Source: VAZQ01 sp963744275
GTDB taxonomy: Bacteria; Pseudomonadota; Alphaproteobacteria; Rhizobiales; Xanthobacteraceae
DNA length: 64,000 nt
NCBI GenBank assembly: GCA_963744275.1
Contig: CAVUSX010000009.1
Location: forward strand, 62,001 to 126,000
Direction: 5' to 3'
The notes below the pieces were generated by a model. It saw nothing but the letters and a program-made list of their open reading frames with translations, ran no database searches and had not been told where the DNA came from. The translations under genes and the position numbers were made by a program. Within the stretch, counting starts at the first letter, position 1; every line of letters begins with the position of its first letter. This document shows, piece after piece, positions 53,853 through 61,924 of this stretch.

Positions 53853-53887
53853 CACGGGCTCCGACGGCTATGCCGACTTTGCTGCTC

Positions 53888-54114
53888 TCAGAGTCGAACA
53901 GCAGCAACAATGCGATCAGCAGCGAAAAGATGCCGAGCGCCTCGGTCACCGCGAACCCGAAGATGAGATTGCCGAACTGACCTTGCGCGGCCGACGGGTT
54001 GCGCAGCGCGGCTGCGAGGTAATGACCGAAGATGGTGCCGACGCCGACGCCGGCGCCGCCCATGCCGATACAGGCGATGCCAGCGCCGATGAATTTTGCT
54101 GCGGCCGGATCCAT
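53888..54114 (-). CDS. atpE: ATP synthase F0 subunit c, C-terminal frameshift
   Basis: From ATG 54114 the sequence is the usual c-subunit hairpin: KFIGAGIACIGMGGAGVGVG, then the polar loop RNPSAAQGQFG and FAVTEALGIFSLLIALLLLF, with the proton-carrying E58. The family normally ends within one or two residues of LLLLF (about 75 residues). As written the frame runs on for about 50 more codons to 53737, over the b' gene. One missing base near 53895 would give a stop at 53888-53890 and the normal length, so that end is annotated. Confidence 0.9.
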
Positions 54115-54151
54115 GGAAGTCTCCTTTTCGAGTCCGTCTGGTGATCGAGCG

Positions 54152-54899
54152 TCAATGCCCGGGGTGGATAGCATCGTTGAGATAGATGCAGGTGAGAATG
54201 GCGAAGACATAGGCCTGCAGGAAACCCACCAGCAATTCAAGGGCCGTGAGCGCGACCGTCATGCCGAACGGCACGATCGCCCCGATCCAGCCCAGGACCC
54301 CGAACGCGCTCAGCATGGTCACGAAGCCGGCGAACACCTTCAGGGTGATGTGGCCGGCCAGGATATTGGCGAACAGGCGAACGCTGTGGGAAACCGGACG
54401 CGACAGGAACGAGAGCACCTCGATGAAGGTCACCAGCGGCAGGATATAACCAAGGAATTCCGCTCGGCACGAACAGCTTGAAGAAGTGGAGGCCGTGTCT
54501 CCAGAGGCCGTAGACGATCACCGTCACGAATACCAGCATGGCGAGCGACACGGTGATGATGATCTGGGCCGTCACCGCGAACGTGTACGGAATGAGTCCG
54601 ATGACGTTCACGGTCAGGATGAACATGAACAGCGAGAACACCAGCGGGAAGAACTTCATGCCCTCCGGTCCGGCGGTGCTTTGCAGCGTATTGGCGACGA
54701 ATTCGTAGGACATCTCGGCGACGCCCTGCAGCCGGCCCGGCACCATCGCCCGCGCGCTGGTGGCGCCGAGCATCAAAAGCGCGATGATGCCGACCGAGAC
54801 GAGCATGTACAGCGCCGATTTCGTCCACGCGATCTCGACGCCTCCGATGTGCCCGAAGACGAAAAATTTGGTGATCTCGAATTGGTGGATGGGATCCAT
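54152..54899 (-). CDS. atpB: ATP synthase F0 subunit a, one frameshift
   Basis: About 249 residues. It opens DPIHQFEITKFFVFGHIGG and has five to six helices, including FFPLVFSLFMFILTVNVIG and QIIITVSLAMLVFVTVIVYG. The essential arginine is in SRPVSHSVRLFANILAGHI. The C-terminal half (FVTMLSAFGVLGWIGA, FLQAYVFAILTCIYLNDAI) is in a second frame. The break is near 54447, where an extra T after IPW converts YILPLVTFIEV into nonsense. Subunit a forms the proton half-channels against the c-ring. An essential gene with all motifs intact, so probably a sequence error. Confidence 0.93.
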
Positions 54900-54967
54900 G
54901 AAAGGGCAGGTCCTTGACGCCTTAAGTCCTCGTCGCCGCGCGGCCTTTTCGGGCCGGCGCGGTCATC

Positions 54968-55343
54968 TCACTTCTTCTCGGCGGGCGGATCCAAAGTGTT
55001 GGGCGGGACCACGCCCGCGGCCCGCATCATATTGAGCACTCCCGCCGCAAAACCACCCAGCAACAACACGATCATTCCCCACGGCGAGGTCCCGAGCAAT
55101 CGGTCGATCAACCAGCCAATGGCGGCGCCGACCAAGATCCCGGCGACGAACTCGGCCGACAACCGGAAACCGCGCGCCAGCGCCGAGGGATCCGGCCTTG
55201 GCACCACCACGCGGGTCATTTTCGGAAGCACGGTCGGATTCATGCTGGCCGAGCCGTTCGCCGAGTCGCTGCAACCTTGCGGACAGCGCCGCCTCGTCGG
55301 CCGGTGGCTCGTCGCGATCATCGTCTCCACGCGCTTGGGCCAT
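54968..55343 (-). CDS. atpI: AtpI family F0 assembly protein, one frameshift
   Basis: From ATG 55343 (MAQARGDDDRDEPPADEAAL) a charged N-terminus with SARLQRLGERLGQ runs to about 55192, where one extra G shifts the frame to DPSALARGFRLSAEFVAGIL. Two helices follow: EFVAGILVGAAIGWLIDRL and WGMIVLLLGGFAAGVLNMM. The end is PPAEKK. AtpI helps assemble the c-ring. It is the first gene of the F0 operon, as usual in alphaproteobacteria. Confidence 0.88.
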
Positions 55344-55722
55344 GTGCGGACACATCTTGCATTCGAGACATCTCTTGCCGAGACATCATGCAATCTACAC
55401 GATGCTTCACAACATCATGCATTCGATGTAGCCGACGCGTCAGCCGACCCAAGCAACGCTTCCAGCAAGATCGCGGCCGATCCGCCGCCCCCGAAGCCGC
55501 GCGGACCATACTGAGTGGGTTCGGCCAAGTCAAGAATCGCCATATATTTGTTAAGCTATTGAAATAATGAAAAAATATGTCGATTTCCGGAGCCCCGGCG
55601 GGAGCCCGCAAGGGCTTTTCGGTGCATCGCAATATCGGGGCGGTTCTGTGCCGGCCGGCATGGTGATAGCTTGCCGGCGGGAGAAACGCGGTTGCGGGCC
55701 CACGGGAAGCGAGGAGTGCGCC

Positions 55723-56182
55723 ATGATTCGGATCGGCCCGTTGCTGTTCGCCATCGCGGCTTGCGCGCTCTTTGGCGCTCCCGCCTGCGCGCAAGGCGCG
55801 CAGCCGGAGAACGAGGAGAGCCGGTTCAGCTTCTTTCGCGCCGATGACGGCTTTTTGCGGCTCGACGGCCGCACCGGGCAGGTCTCGCTGTGCACCAGGC
55901 GCCCGGTGGGCTGGCTCTGCCAGGCGTTGCCGGAAGAGCGGGCCGCCTTCGAGGCGGAGGTCGCGCGCTTGCAGCTCCAGAATGCCGCCCTCAAGCAGGA
56001 GGTGCTGGCGCACGACCTGCCGCTGCCGGCGGGGCGTCGGGCCGGAGCCGCCGCCGGCTGGCGCGCAGCGCTCGCCGCTCGACCACGATGCCAATCAATT
56101 CATGAGCGTCATCGAGAACGTGTGGCGCCGGCTGGTCGCGATGATCGCGAACGCGCAGCGGGACCTGCTCAGCAAGTCGTGA
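55723..56182 (+). CDS. Secreted coiled-coil protein of unknown function, one frameshift
   Basis: Signal peptide from ATG 55723: IGPLLFAIAACALFGAPACA. The mature part has RFSFFRADDGFLRLDGRTGQ, VSLCTRRPVGWLCQALPEER (two cysteines) and a short coiled coil AAFEAEVARLQLQNAALKQE. After a break near 56030 another frame gives PEPPPAGAQRSPLDHDANQF and SVIENVWRRLVAMIANAQRD, ending SKS at the stop 56180-56182. This composite matches a conserved Rhizobiales protein that I cannot name. The stop overlaps the GTG of the next gene. Periplasmic. Confidence 0.7.
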
Positions 56183-56670
56183 CCACGCGGCATGGCGAGG
56201 ATGCGGCCGGGCCGCACGAGCTGTCCGAATTGACCAGCGTGACGGCCGCGAGCGTGACCACGGCGACGCTCGTGGTGCGCACCAGCGGGCCGGGGTTCAC
56301 CGAGATCACGCACGACGCGGCGCGCTTCATCGCGGCGGCCGGCGCCCGGGATGGAGCGCTCCTGCTCTATCTGCGCCATACCTCGGCCTCCCTGGTCATC
56401 CAGGAAAACGCCGATCCCGACGTGTGTGCCGATCTCGCCACCGCGCTCGAGCGCCTGGTGCCGCCCGGTCAACGCTGGCGCCATGACAGCGAGGGGCCCG
56501 ACGACATGCCTTCGCACGTCAAGACCATGCTGACCGGAGTGTCCCTGCATGTTCCGGTGCAGGACGGGGCCCTGCAGCTGGGAAACTGGCAGGGCATCTT
56601 CCTGGCCGAGCACCGCACGCCACGGCGCCGCCGCGAGGTCGTTCTGCAGTTCATCGGCGCGCGCCGTTGA
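56179..56670 (+). CDS. YjbQ-family (UPF0047) protein
   Basis: 163 residues from GTG 56179, overlapping the preceding stop. Family landmarks are FTEITHDAARFIAAAGARDG, LLYLRHTSASLVIQENADPD (the HTSA and ENAD motifs) and the histidines in MPSHVKTMLTGVSLHVPVQD with LQLGNWQGIFLAEHR. YjbQ proteins have a weak thiamine-phosphate synthase activity reported for E. coli, but the true role is unsettled. Cytoplasmic and intact. Confidence 0.93.
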   Translation: MTTRHGEDAAGPHELSELTSVTAASVTTATLVVRTSGPGFTEITHDAARFIAAAGARDGALLLYLRHTSASLVIQENADPDVCADLATALERLVPPGQRWRHDSEGPDDMPSHVKTMLTGVSLHVPVQDGALQLGNWQGIFLAEHRTPRRRREVVLQFIGARR

Positions 56671-56912
56671 GCGGCGCATGCCATGAAGGCCGGCCATGCG
56701 TGCCCTGCGTCATGCTCATTTGACGGCGCTACCCGGAAGCGGCATGCATCGCGCCTGCGCTGACAGCCGGTTTTCCGGCAGAGAGCTCGGCGGCCAAATC
56801 GCTCTGGCGGCCGAATTGGCGACGTTCAACGGGGGGAGAGGCCGAGTGGTTTCCGGTTCCGATGAGACGGAAGCTGCTCCGCCGCGTTCGAGCCGCCCGG
56901 GCATCCAAAACG

Positions 56913-58022
56913 ATGCTTGAGCTTCCCAAGCCCCAGGACCTTCTGCCGGTCGCCGAGACGCTTCTCATCGCGGCTGCCGGCGGCATCACCTTCACCCTCA
57001 TCGGAGTGCCGGCTGGGCTCGTGTCCGGCTCCGTGCTGGCGGTCGCGACCGCGGCCCTCGCGGGCCGGCCCGTGCGGGTTCCGTTGTGGCTGGCGCGCGT
57101 CTGCTTCGTGCTGATCGGCATGCTGCTGGGGGCCGTGGTCACGCCCGAAACCCTGGCCGGGATCACGACCTGGCCGGCCAGCGTGGCGCTCCTGACCGTA
57201 TCGACGCTGTGCATGATGGTGGCCACCACCTGCTATCTGCGGTTTGCCCATGGCTGGGACCCGCTCTCGGCGCTGCTGGGCGCAAGTCCCGGAGCCATGG
57301 CCCAGGTGGTCGCGCTGGCGGCGGAATTCGATGCCGACATGCGCGGCGTCGCCATCGTGCAGACCATGCGGGTGCTGATGGTCACGATCGGGGTGCCGGG
57401 AGGGCTGGCGCTGTTCGGCTTCGCGGCCGGCGGCGTGATCGTGGTGCCAGGGCCGGCATCGGGCTCCTCGCTGGTGGAGCTGGCGATGATCGCGATCCTG
57501 TCGTCGCTGATGGCGTTCGCCATGGGGCGGCTGCGGGTGCCGGGCGGCTTGTTGTTCGGCGCCATGGCGGGATCCGCGCTGTTGCACGGCTCAGGCTACG
57601 TCCACGCGGTCCTGCCCTGGTGGGTCGGCAGCAGCGCCGTCGTCATGCTGGGGGCGGTGGTGGGATCGCGCTTTGCCAATGCGACCCCGAGAATGCTGCT
57701 GGACTATGTCGGGGCCGCGCTCGGCTCTTCCGCGGTCGCGCTCGCGGTGGCCTCGGTGTTCGTGCTGATCGTGGCGCGTTTTCTGCCGTTCCGCCCGGCC
57801 GACGTGGCCATTGCGTTTGCGCCCGGCGCCCAGGATACGATGATGGTGCTCGCGCTCGCCCTGCACCTCGACCCGGTCTATGTCGGGGCGCATCAATTGG
57901 CGCGCTGGCTGGTCGTCACCTTTTCGGTGGCGCTGTCGGCGCGGTGGCTCGCCCGGCGCAAGACCGTGCCGCAGGAAAGCGGACCCGAGGGCCGGCCGAA
58001 GCCGGGGCCGCGCGCGCGTTGA
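56913..58022 (+). CDS. AbrB-type (COG3180) membrane protein, putative transporter
   Basis: About 369 residues from ATG 56913. Two homologous membrane halves of roughly 160 residues are visible, each with GxxFGxxxG-like motifs: ITFTLIGVPAGLVSGSVLA, DPLSALLGASPGAMAQVVAL and, in the second half, GRLRVPGGLLFGAMAGSALL and IAFAPGAQDTMMVLALAL. The family is often annotated as AbrB or as ammonia monooxygenase, but it is neither a DNA-binding AbrB nor the copper enzyme. It ends 8 bases before the convergent hemA stop. Intact. Confidence 0.88.
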   Translation: MLELPKPQDLLPVAETLLIAAAGGITFTLIGVPAGLVSGSVLAVATAALAGRPVRVPLWLARVCFVLIGMLLGAVVTPETLAGITTWPASVALLTVSTLCMMVATTCYLRFAHGWDPLSALLGASPGAMAQVVALAAEFDADMRGVAIVQTMRVLMVTIGVPGGLALFGFAAGGVIVVPGPASGSSLVELAMIAILSSLMAFAMGRLRVPGGLLFGAMAGSALLHGSGYVHAVLPWWVGSSAVVMLGAVVGSRFANATPRMLLDYVGAALGSSAVALAVASVFVLIVARFLPFRPADVAIAFAPGAQDTMMVLALALHLDPVYVGAHQLARWLVVTFSVALSARWLARRKTVPQESGPEGRPKPGPRAR

Positions 58023-58030
58023 GGGGGGAC

Positions 58031-59260
58031 CTATTCGGCGGCGAGCGCGCGATCCTTGAGGGGAAGCCGCAGCCGCTCCCACACATCGACCAGCGCCTCG
58101 GCCAGCGTGTCGATCACCGCGTCCTCGTGGAAGGGCGTCGGCGTGATGCGCAGCCGTTCCGTTCCCTTGGGCACGGTCGGATAATTGATGGGCTGGATAT
58201 AGATTCCGTGCTCGGACAACAGGAGGTCGGTCGCCTCCTTGCATTTTTCGGCATTGCCGACGAACACCGGCACGATGTGGGTGTCGTTGGGCATGACCGG
58301 CAGCCCGGCGGCCGCCAGCACCGCCTTGACGCGGCCGGCGCGGTCCTGATGGCGTTGGCGCTCGAAGCTCGAGGTCTTGAGATGGCGGATCGCCGCCGTG
58401 GCGGCGGCGCAGATCGCCGGCGGCAGCGCGGTGGTGAAGATGAACCCGGGCGCATAGGAGCGCACCGCATCGATCAACGCGCCGCGCCCCGCGATGTAGC
58501 CGCCCAGGCAACCGAACGCCTTGGCGAGCGTGCCTTCGATCACGTCGACGCGCCCCATCACGCCCTGCTGCTCGGCCATGCCGCCGCCGCGCGGACCATA
58601 CATGCCGACGGCGTGCACCTCGTCCAGATAGGTCATCGCGCCATATTGCTGCGCGAGGTCGCAAATGCGCTTGATCGGCGAAAGGTCGCCGTCCATCGAA
58701 TAGAGGCTCTCGAACACGATGAGCTTGGGCTGCGCCGGATCGGCCGCCTTCAGCAGATACTCGAGATGCTCCATGTCGTTGTGCCGGAAGATCTGCTTTT
58801 GGCATCCGGACTGGCGCACGCCCTCGATCATGGAATTGTGGTTGAAGGCGTCGGACAGGATCAGGCAGCCGGGAAGCAGCTTGGCGATGGTCGAGATGCC
58901 GGTCTCGTTCGACACATAGCCCGAGGTGAAGACGAGGGCGCTTTCCTTGCCGTGCAGGTCGGCGAGCTCATGCTCGAGCGCGACCAGGGGATGATTGGTG
59001 CCGGCGATGTTGCGGGTGCCGCCGGCGCCGGTGCCCATCCGGGTCGCGGTCTCCACCATGGCGCCGATCACCTTGGGGTGCTGGCCCATGCCCAGATAGT
59101 CGTTGGAGCACCACACGATGACGTCACGGGGGCCGTTGGGGGAATGCCAGATGGCGCGCGGAAAGCGTCCGGCCAGACGTTCGAGGTCGGCAAAAACCCG
59201 ATAGCGCCGCTCGTCCTTGAGCCGGGCGAGAGCGCCGGCAAAAAACACGTCGTAATCCAT
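58031..59260 (-). CDS. hemA: 5-aminolevulinate synthase
   Basis: 409 residues from ATG 59260 (MDYDVFFAGALARLKDE), the start expected for the family; an ATG 42 bases upstream is unlikely. It condenses glycine and succinyl-CoA on PLP to make 5-aminolevulinate, the alphaproteobacterial route to heme. Motifs are WCSNDYLGMGQHP, GTGAGGTRNIAGTN, SDAFNHNSMIEGVR, YLDEVHAVGMYGPRGGG and the PLP lysine in EGTLAKAFGCLGGYI. Intact. It makes the heme needed by the oxidase encoded elsewhere in the window. Confidence 0.97.
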   Translation of the reverse strand: MDYDVFFAGALARLKDERRYRVFADLERLAGRFPRAIWHSPNGPRDVIVWCSNDYLGMGQHPKVIGAMVETATRMGTGAGGTRNIAGTNHPLVALEHELADLHGKESALVFTSGYVSNETGISTIAKLLPGCLILSDAFNHNSMIEGVRQSGCQKQIFRHNDMEHLEYLLKAADPAQPKLIVFESLYSMDGDLSPIKRICDLAQQYGAMTYLDEVHAVGMYGPRGGGMAEQQGVMGRVDVIEGTLAKAFGCLGGYIAGRGALIDAVRSYAPGFIFTTALPPAICAAATAAIRHLKTSSFERQRHQDRAGRVKAVLAAAGLPVMPNDTHIVPVFVGNAEKCKEATDLLLSEHGIYIQPINYPTVPKGTERLRITPTPFHEDAVIDTLAEALVDVWERLRLPLKDRALAAE

Positions 59261-59425
59261 GAAAACCTTCCCGGCGGCCCTATTGGAACCCTTCAGGAGC
59301 ATTTTTAGAGGGGTTGCGGGCGGTTTGTCGAGCCGATAATGGGGCGGTCAATTGCCGCGCAATCCCCTCGATGACGGTATTGGCGGGCCCCGGGCCGCGG
59401 GCGGATCGGCCCCGTGGCCGGGATT

Positions 59426-61771
59426 CTAGGCGACTTTGACGGTCCGGCCGGGCTCCCGCTGGGCGGTTCCTGCAAGCCACGGGCTCCAGGGCTCCGGCGG
59501 GACCAGCCCCTCGGTGGCCCAGACCGGGAGGATCAGCCCGTCCTTGCTGATGCGGCCGATCATGACCGGCTTATAGAGGTGGTGGGTCCTGCCATCCATC
59601 TTCACCGTGAAGCCGCTCGGCGCGGCGATCTGGCGGCCGCCGAGCGCGGCCCGCACCTTGTCGATCTCGGTCGTGCCGGCGGCTTCGACCGCCTCGGTCC
59701 AGAGCTGGAAGCCGATCCAGGTGGCCTCCATCGAGTCGTTGGTCATCGCCTTGGGCTGGCCGGTAAAGCGCCGCCAGTCGGCGATGAAAGCGCGGTTCTC
59801 CCTGCGGTCGACGGCATGCAAGTAGCTCCAGGCCACCATATGCCCCGCCATGTTGGAGCGCATGAGCGCGGGCAGCTCGGCCTCGTTGATCGACAGCGAC
59901 ATCACCGGAATGGTCGCGGCGGTCACGTGCCGGCGCGCCAGCTCGCGGAAGAAATGCAGATTGGCGTCGCCGGTGATGGTGGCGATGACGGCCGCGTGCT
60001 TGCTCTTGGCGAAACGGCGAATGTCCTCGACCAGCACGCGCCAACCGGTGAAGTCGGCCGGGACATAGCGCTCCGCGATCATGTCGCCGGCGATGCCCAG
60101 CGATGCCAGGTAGCCCTTGAGCACCGCATTGGTGGTGCGCGAATAGATGTGGTCGGACCCGACCAGGAAGAAGCGGCGATGCCCCAGTGTGCGCAGATAA
60201 TTGATGGCCGGCACCGCCTGCTGATGCGGGGTCGCTCCGGTATAGAAGATGTTGGGCGAGGATTCCTGGCCCTCGTATTGGCTCGGATAGAACAGCAGGT
60301 TGCGCTCGCCTTCGACGATCGGCAGCACCTCCTTGCGCGAGGCGGAGGTCCAGCAGCCGAAGATCGCCGCCACCTTGTGCTCGACCACGAGCTTGCGCGC
60401 CTGTTGCGCGTAGAGCCTGGGATCCGAGCCCGGATTCATGATGATCGGCTCGATCGGACGGCCGAGCAGCCCGCCGCGGGCGTTCTTTTGCTCGATCAGC
60501 ATGACCAGCAATTCCTGCAGCGGCCGCTCGCTGGCCGTCATGGTGCCCGACAAGGAGTGCAGGACGCCGATCTTGATCGAGCCGCCCTCGAGATCGGAAA
60601 AATAGCGCGACACGGTGTCCACCAGCCACTGCGAGCGGCCGATCAGGTCTTCCGCGGTCCCCAGCACGGCATGGCCGGTGTCTTCGACTTGGGTGACGGC
60701 GGTGCAGATCTCCGGCAGCACATTTGCGACGGTGCCGGCAACGCTTTCCGCGCGGTTGCCGATGCGATCGATCTCCACCGCCTGATGATCGAGGATGCCG
60801 GTGAGCTGGCGGTTGGTGTCGCTCATGGTGGTGACGCTCGAGGATACCGCCGCGATGGCGCTGACGGTCTCTTCGACCGCCTGCTGGATATCGCGAATCT
60901 GCGACCCGATGTCGCCGGTCGCCTTGGCGGTCTGCTGCGCCAGCGACTTCACCTCGCCCGCCACCACCGCGAAGCCGCGGCCGGCGGCGCCGGCGCGGGC
61001 TGCTTCGATGGTGGCATTGAGCGCCAGCAACGAGGTCTGGGCGGCGATCAATTCGATCAGCTTCACCACCATGCCGATGCGCTCGGCGGCGGCGGCGAGG
61101 CTGCGAACGGTACGGTCGGTGCGCGCCAGGTCGTCCACGGTGCGGTCGGTCGCATCCTTGGCGGCCGCCACCTCGTTGCCCGAGCGTGCGATCAAGCCCA
61201 AGAGATCGCGCGCCGCGGCGCCGACCGCCTCTACATTGCGGGCGGCGTCGGCGGCCGATTCCGCCGCCGAGGTCGTACGCAGGCGCATGTCCTTGCTGCG
61301 CGCCCCGAGGTCGGCGGCGGTCACGCGAATCTCCTCGCCCGCCTTGTCGAAGGCGGAGATCATCTCGACGACCGCCGCTCGGAATTGCTGGGTGATGAAG
61401 GTGTGACCCGCAAGGTGAAGCTTGGATTCCGATTCACGGCTGCGATGGGCGACCGCGAGCGCATCGGCATCGATCAAAGACTGACGCATCCGCTCGGCGG
61501 CCGCCGCCATCTCGGCCATGGGTCCGCGGCCGATGCGGTCCGGCAGGGCGGCATAACGATCGCCGGCGGCGATCTGGGCGATGGGCTCGATGACCGAGCG
61601 CAGGCGGCGTTCGGTCCACCACGCCGCCGTCAGTCCGGTTGCCAGTGCCGCGGCAGCGGCCAGCGGCAGGCTCTCGGTGGCCCAGGCGGCCATGGCGGAT
61701 GTACCGGATGCGAGCAGCACGGGGAGCAATATCCACCCCGCGGGCGCCCGACTTCGAATTTCAGATGTCAT
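59426..61771 (-). CDS. Chemoreceptor fused to a C-terminal UrtA-like urea/amide-binding domain
   Basis: 781 residues. Residues 12-52 form two transmembrane helices with almost no periplasmic loop. Residues about 53-105 look like a HAMP linker. Residues about 110-390 are a methyl-accepting signalling domain; the hairpin tip is EAARAGAAGRGFAVVAGEV at 256-274. Residues 397-770 match UrtA, the urea ABC receptor: IKIGVLHSLSGTM, AAIFGCWTSASRKEVLPIVE, LLFYPSQYEGQESSPNIFYT, TNDSMEATWIGFQLW and PWSPWLAGT. As the topology is drawn, both signalling and UrtA domains are in the cytoplasm, the reverse of normal chemoreceptors. It could sense urea or short amides inside the cell. No che genes lie nearby. 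Intact. Confidence 0.9.
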   Translation of the reverse strand: MTSEIRSRAPAGWILLPVLLASGTSAMAAWATESLPLAAAAALATGLTAAWWTERRLRSVIEPIAQIAAGDRYAALPDRIGRGPMAEMAAAAERMRQSLIDADALAVAHRSRESESKLHLAGHTFITQQFRAAVVEMISAFDKAGEEIRVTAADLGARSKDMRLRTTSAAESAADAARNVEAVGAAARDLLGLIARSGNEVAAAKDATDRTVDDLARTDRTVRSLAAAAERIGMVVKLIELIAAQTSLLALNATIEAARAGAAGRGFAVVAGEVKSLAQQTAKATGDIGSQIRDIQQAVEETVSAIAAVSSSVTTMSDTNRQLTGILDHQAVEIDRIGNRAESVAGTVANVLPEICTAVTQVEDTGHAVLGTAEDLIGRSQWLVDTVSRYFSDLEGGSIKIGVLHSLSGTMTASERPLQELLVMLIEQKNARGGLLGRPIEPIIMNPGSDPRLYAQQARKLVVEHKVAAIFGCWTSASRKEVLPIVEGERNLLFYPSQYEGQESSPNIFYTGATPHQQAVPAINYLRTLGHRRFFLVGSDHIYSRTTNAVLKGYLASLGIAGDMIAERYVPADFTGWRVLVEDIRRFAKSKHAAVIATITGDANLHFFRELARRHVTAATIPVMSLSINEAELPALMRSNMAGHMVAWSYLHAVDRRENRAFIADWRRFTGQPKAMTNDSMEATWIGFQLWTEAVEAAGTTEIDKVRAALGGRQIAAPSGFTVKMDGRTHHLYKPVMIGRISKDGLILPVWATEGLVPPEPWSPWLAGTAQREPGRTVKVA

Positions 61772-61924
61772 TTCGAAAAGTTATCAGAGATTGCAGATAC
61801 TTTGACGAAACTGCGTGTTTTCGATTACCAAATCCTTTCCCCGTATCGCACCGCAGGGGGATAATTTATCGGCACTGCGTCTAAAAACTGTGCGTTTGCC
61901 CGCGGACTCGAGAGGAATGCAATC

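Noticed and set aside
57086..59308. A 740-codon plus-strand frame spanning AbrB and hemA
   Set aside because: It covers an out-of-frame part of the AbrB gene and the antisense of hemA; both real genes have strong motifs.
59414..61864. An 816-codon plus-strand open frame opposite the MCP-UrtA gene
   Set aside because: No recognisable domain; the minus strand has a clear chemoreceptor-UrtA protein over the same bases.
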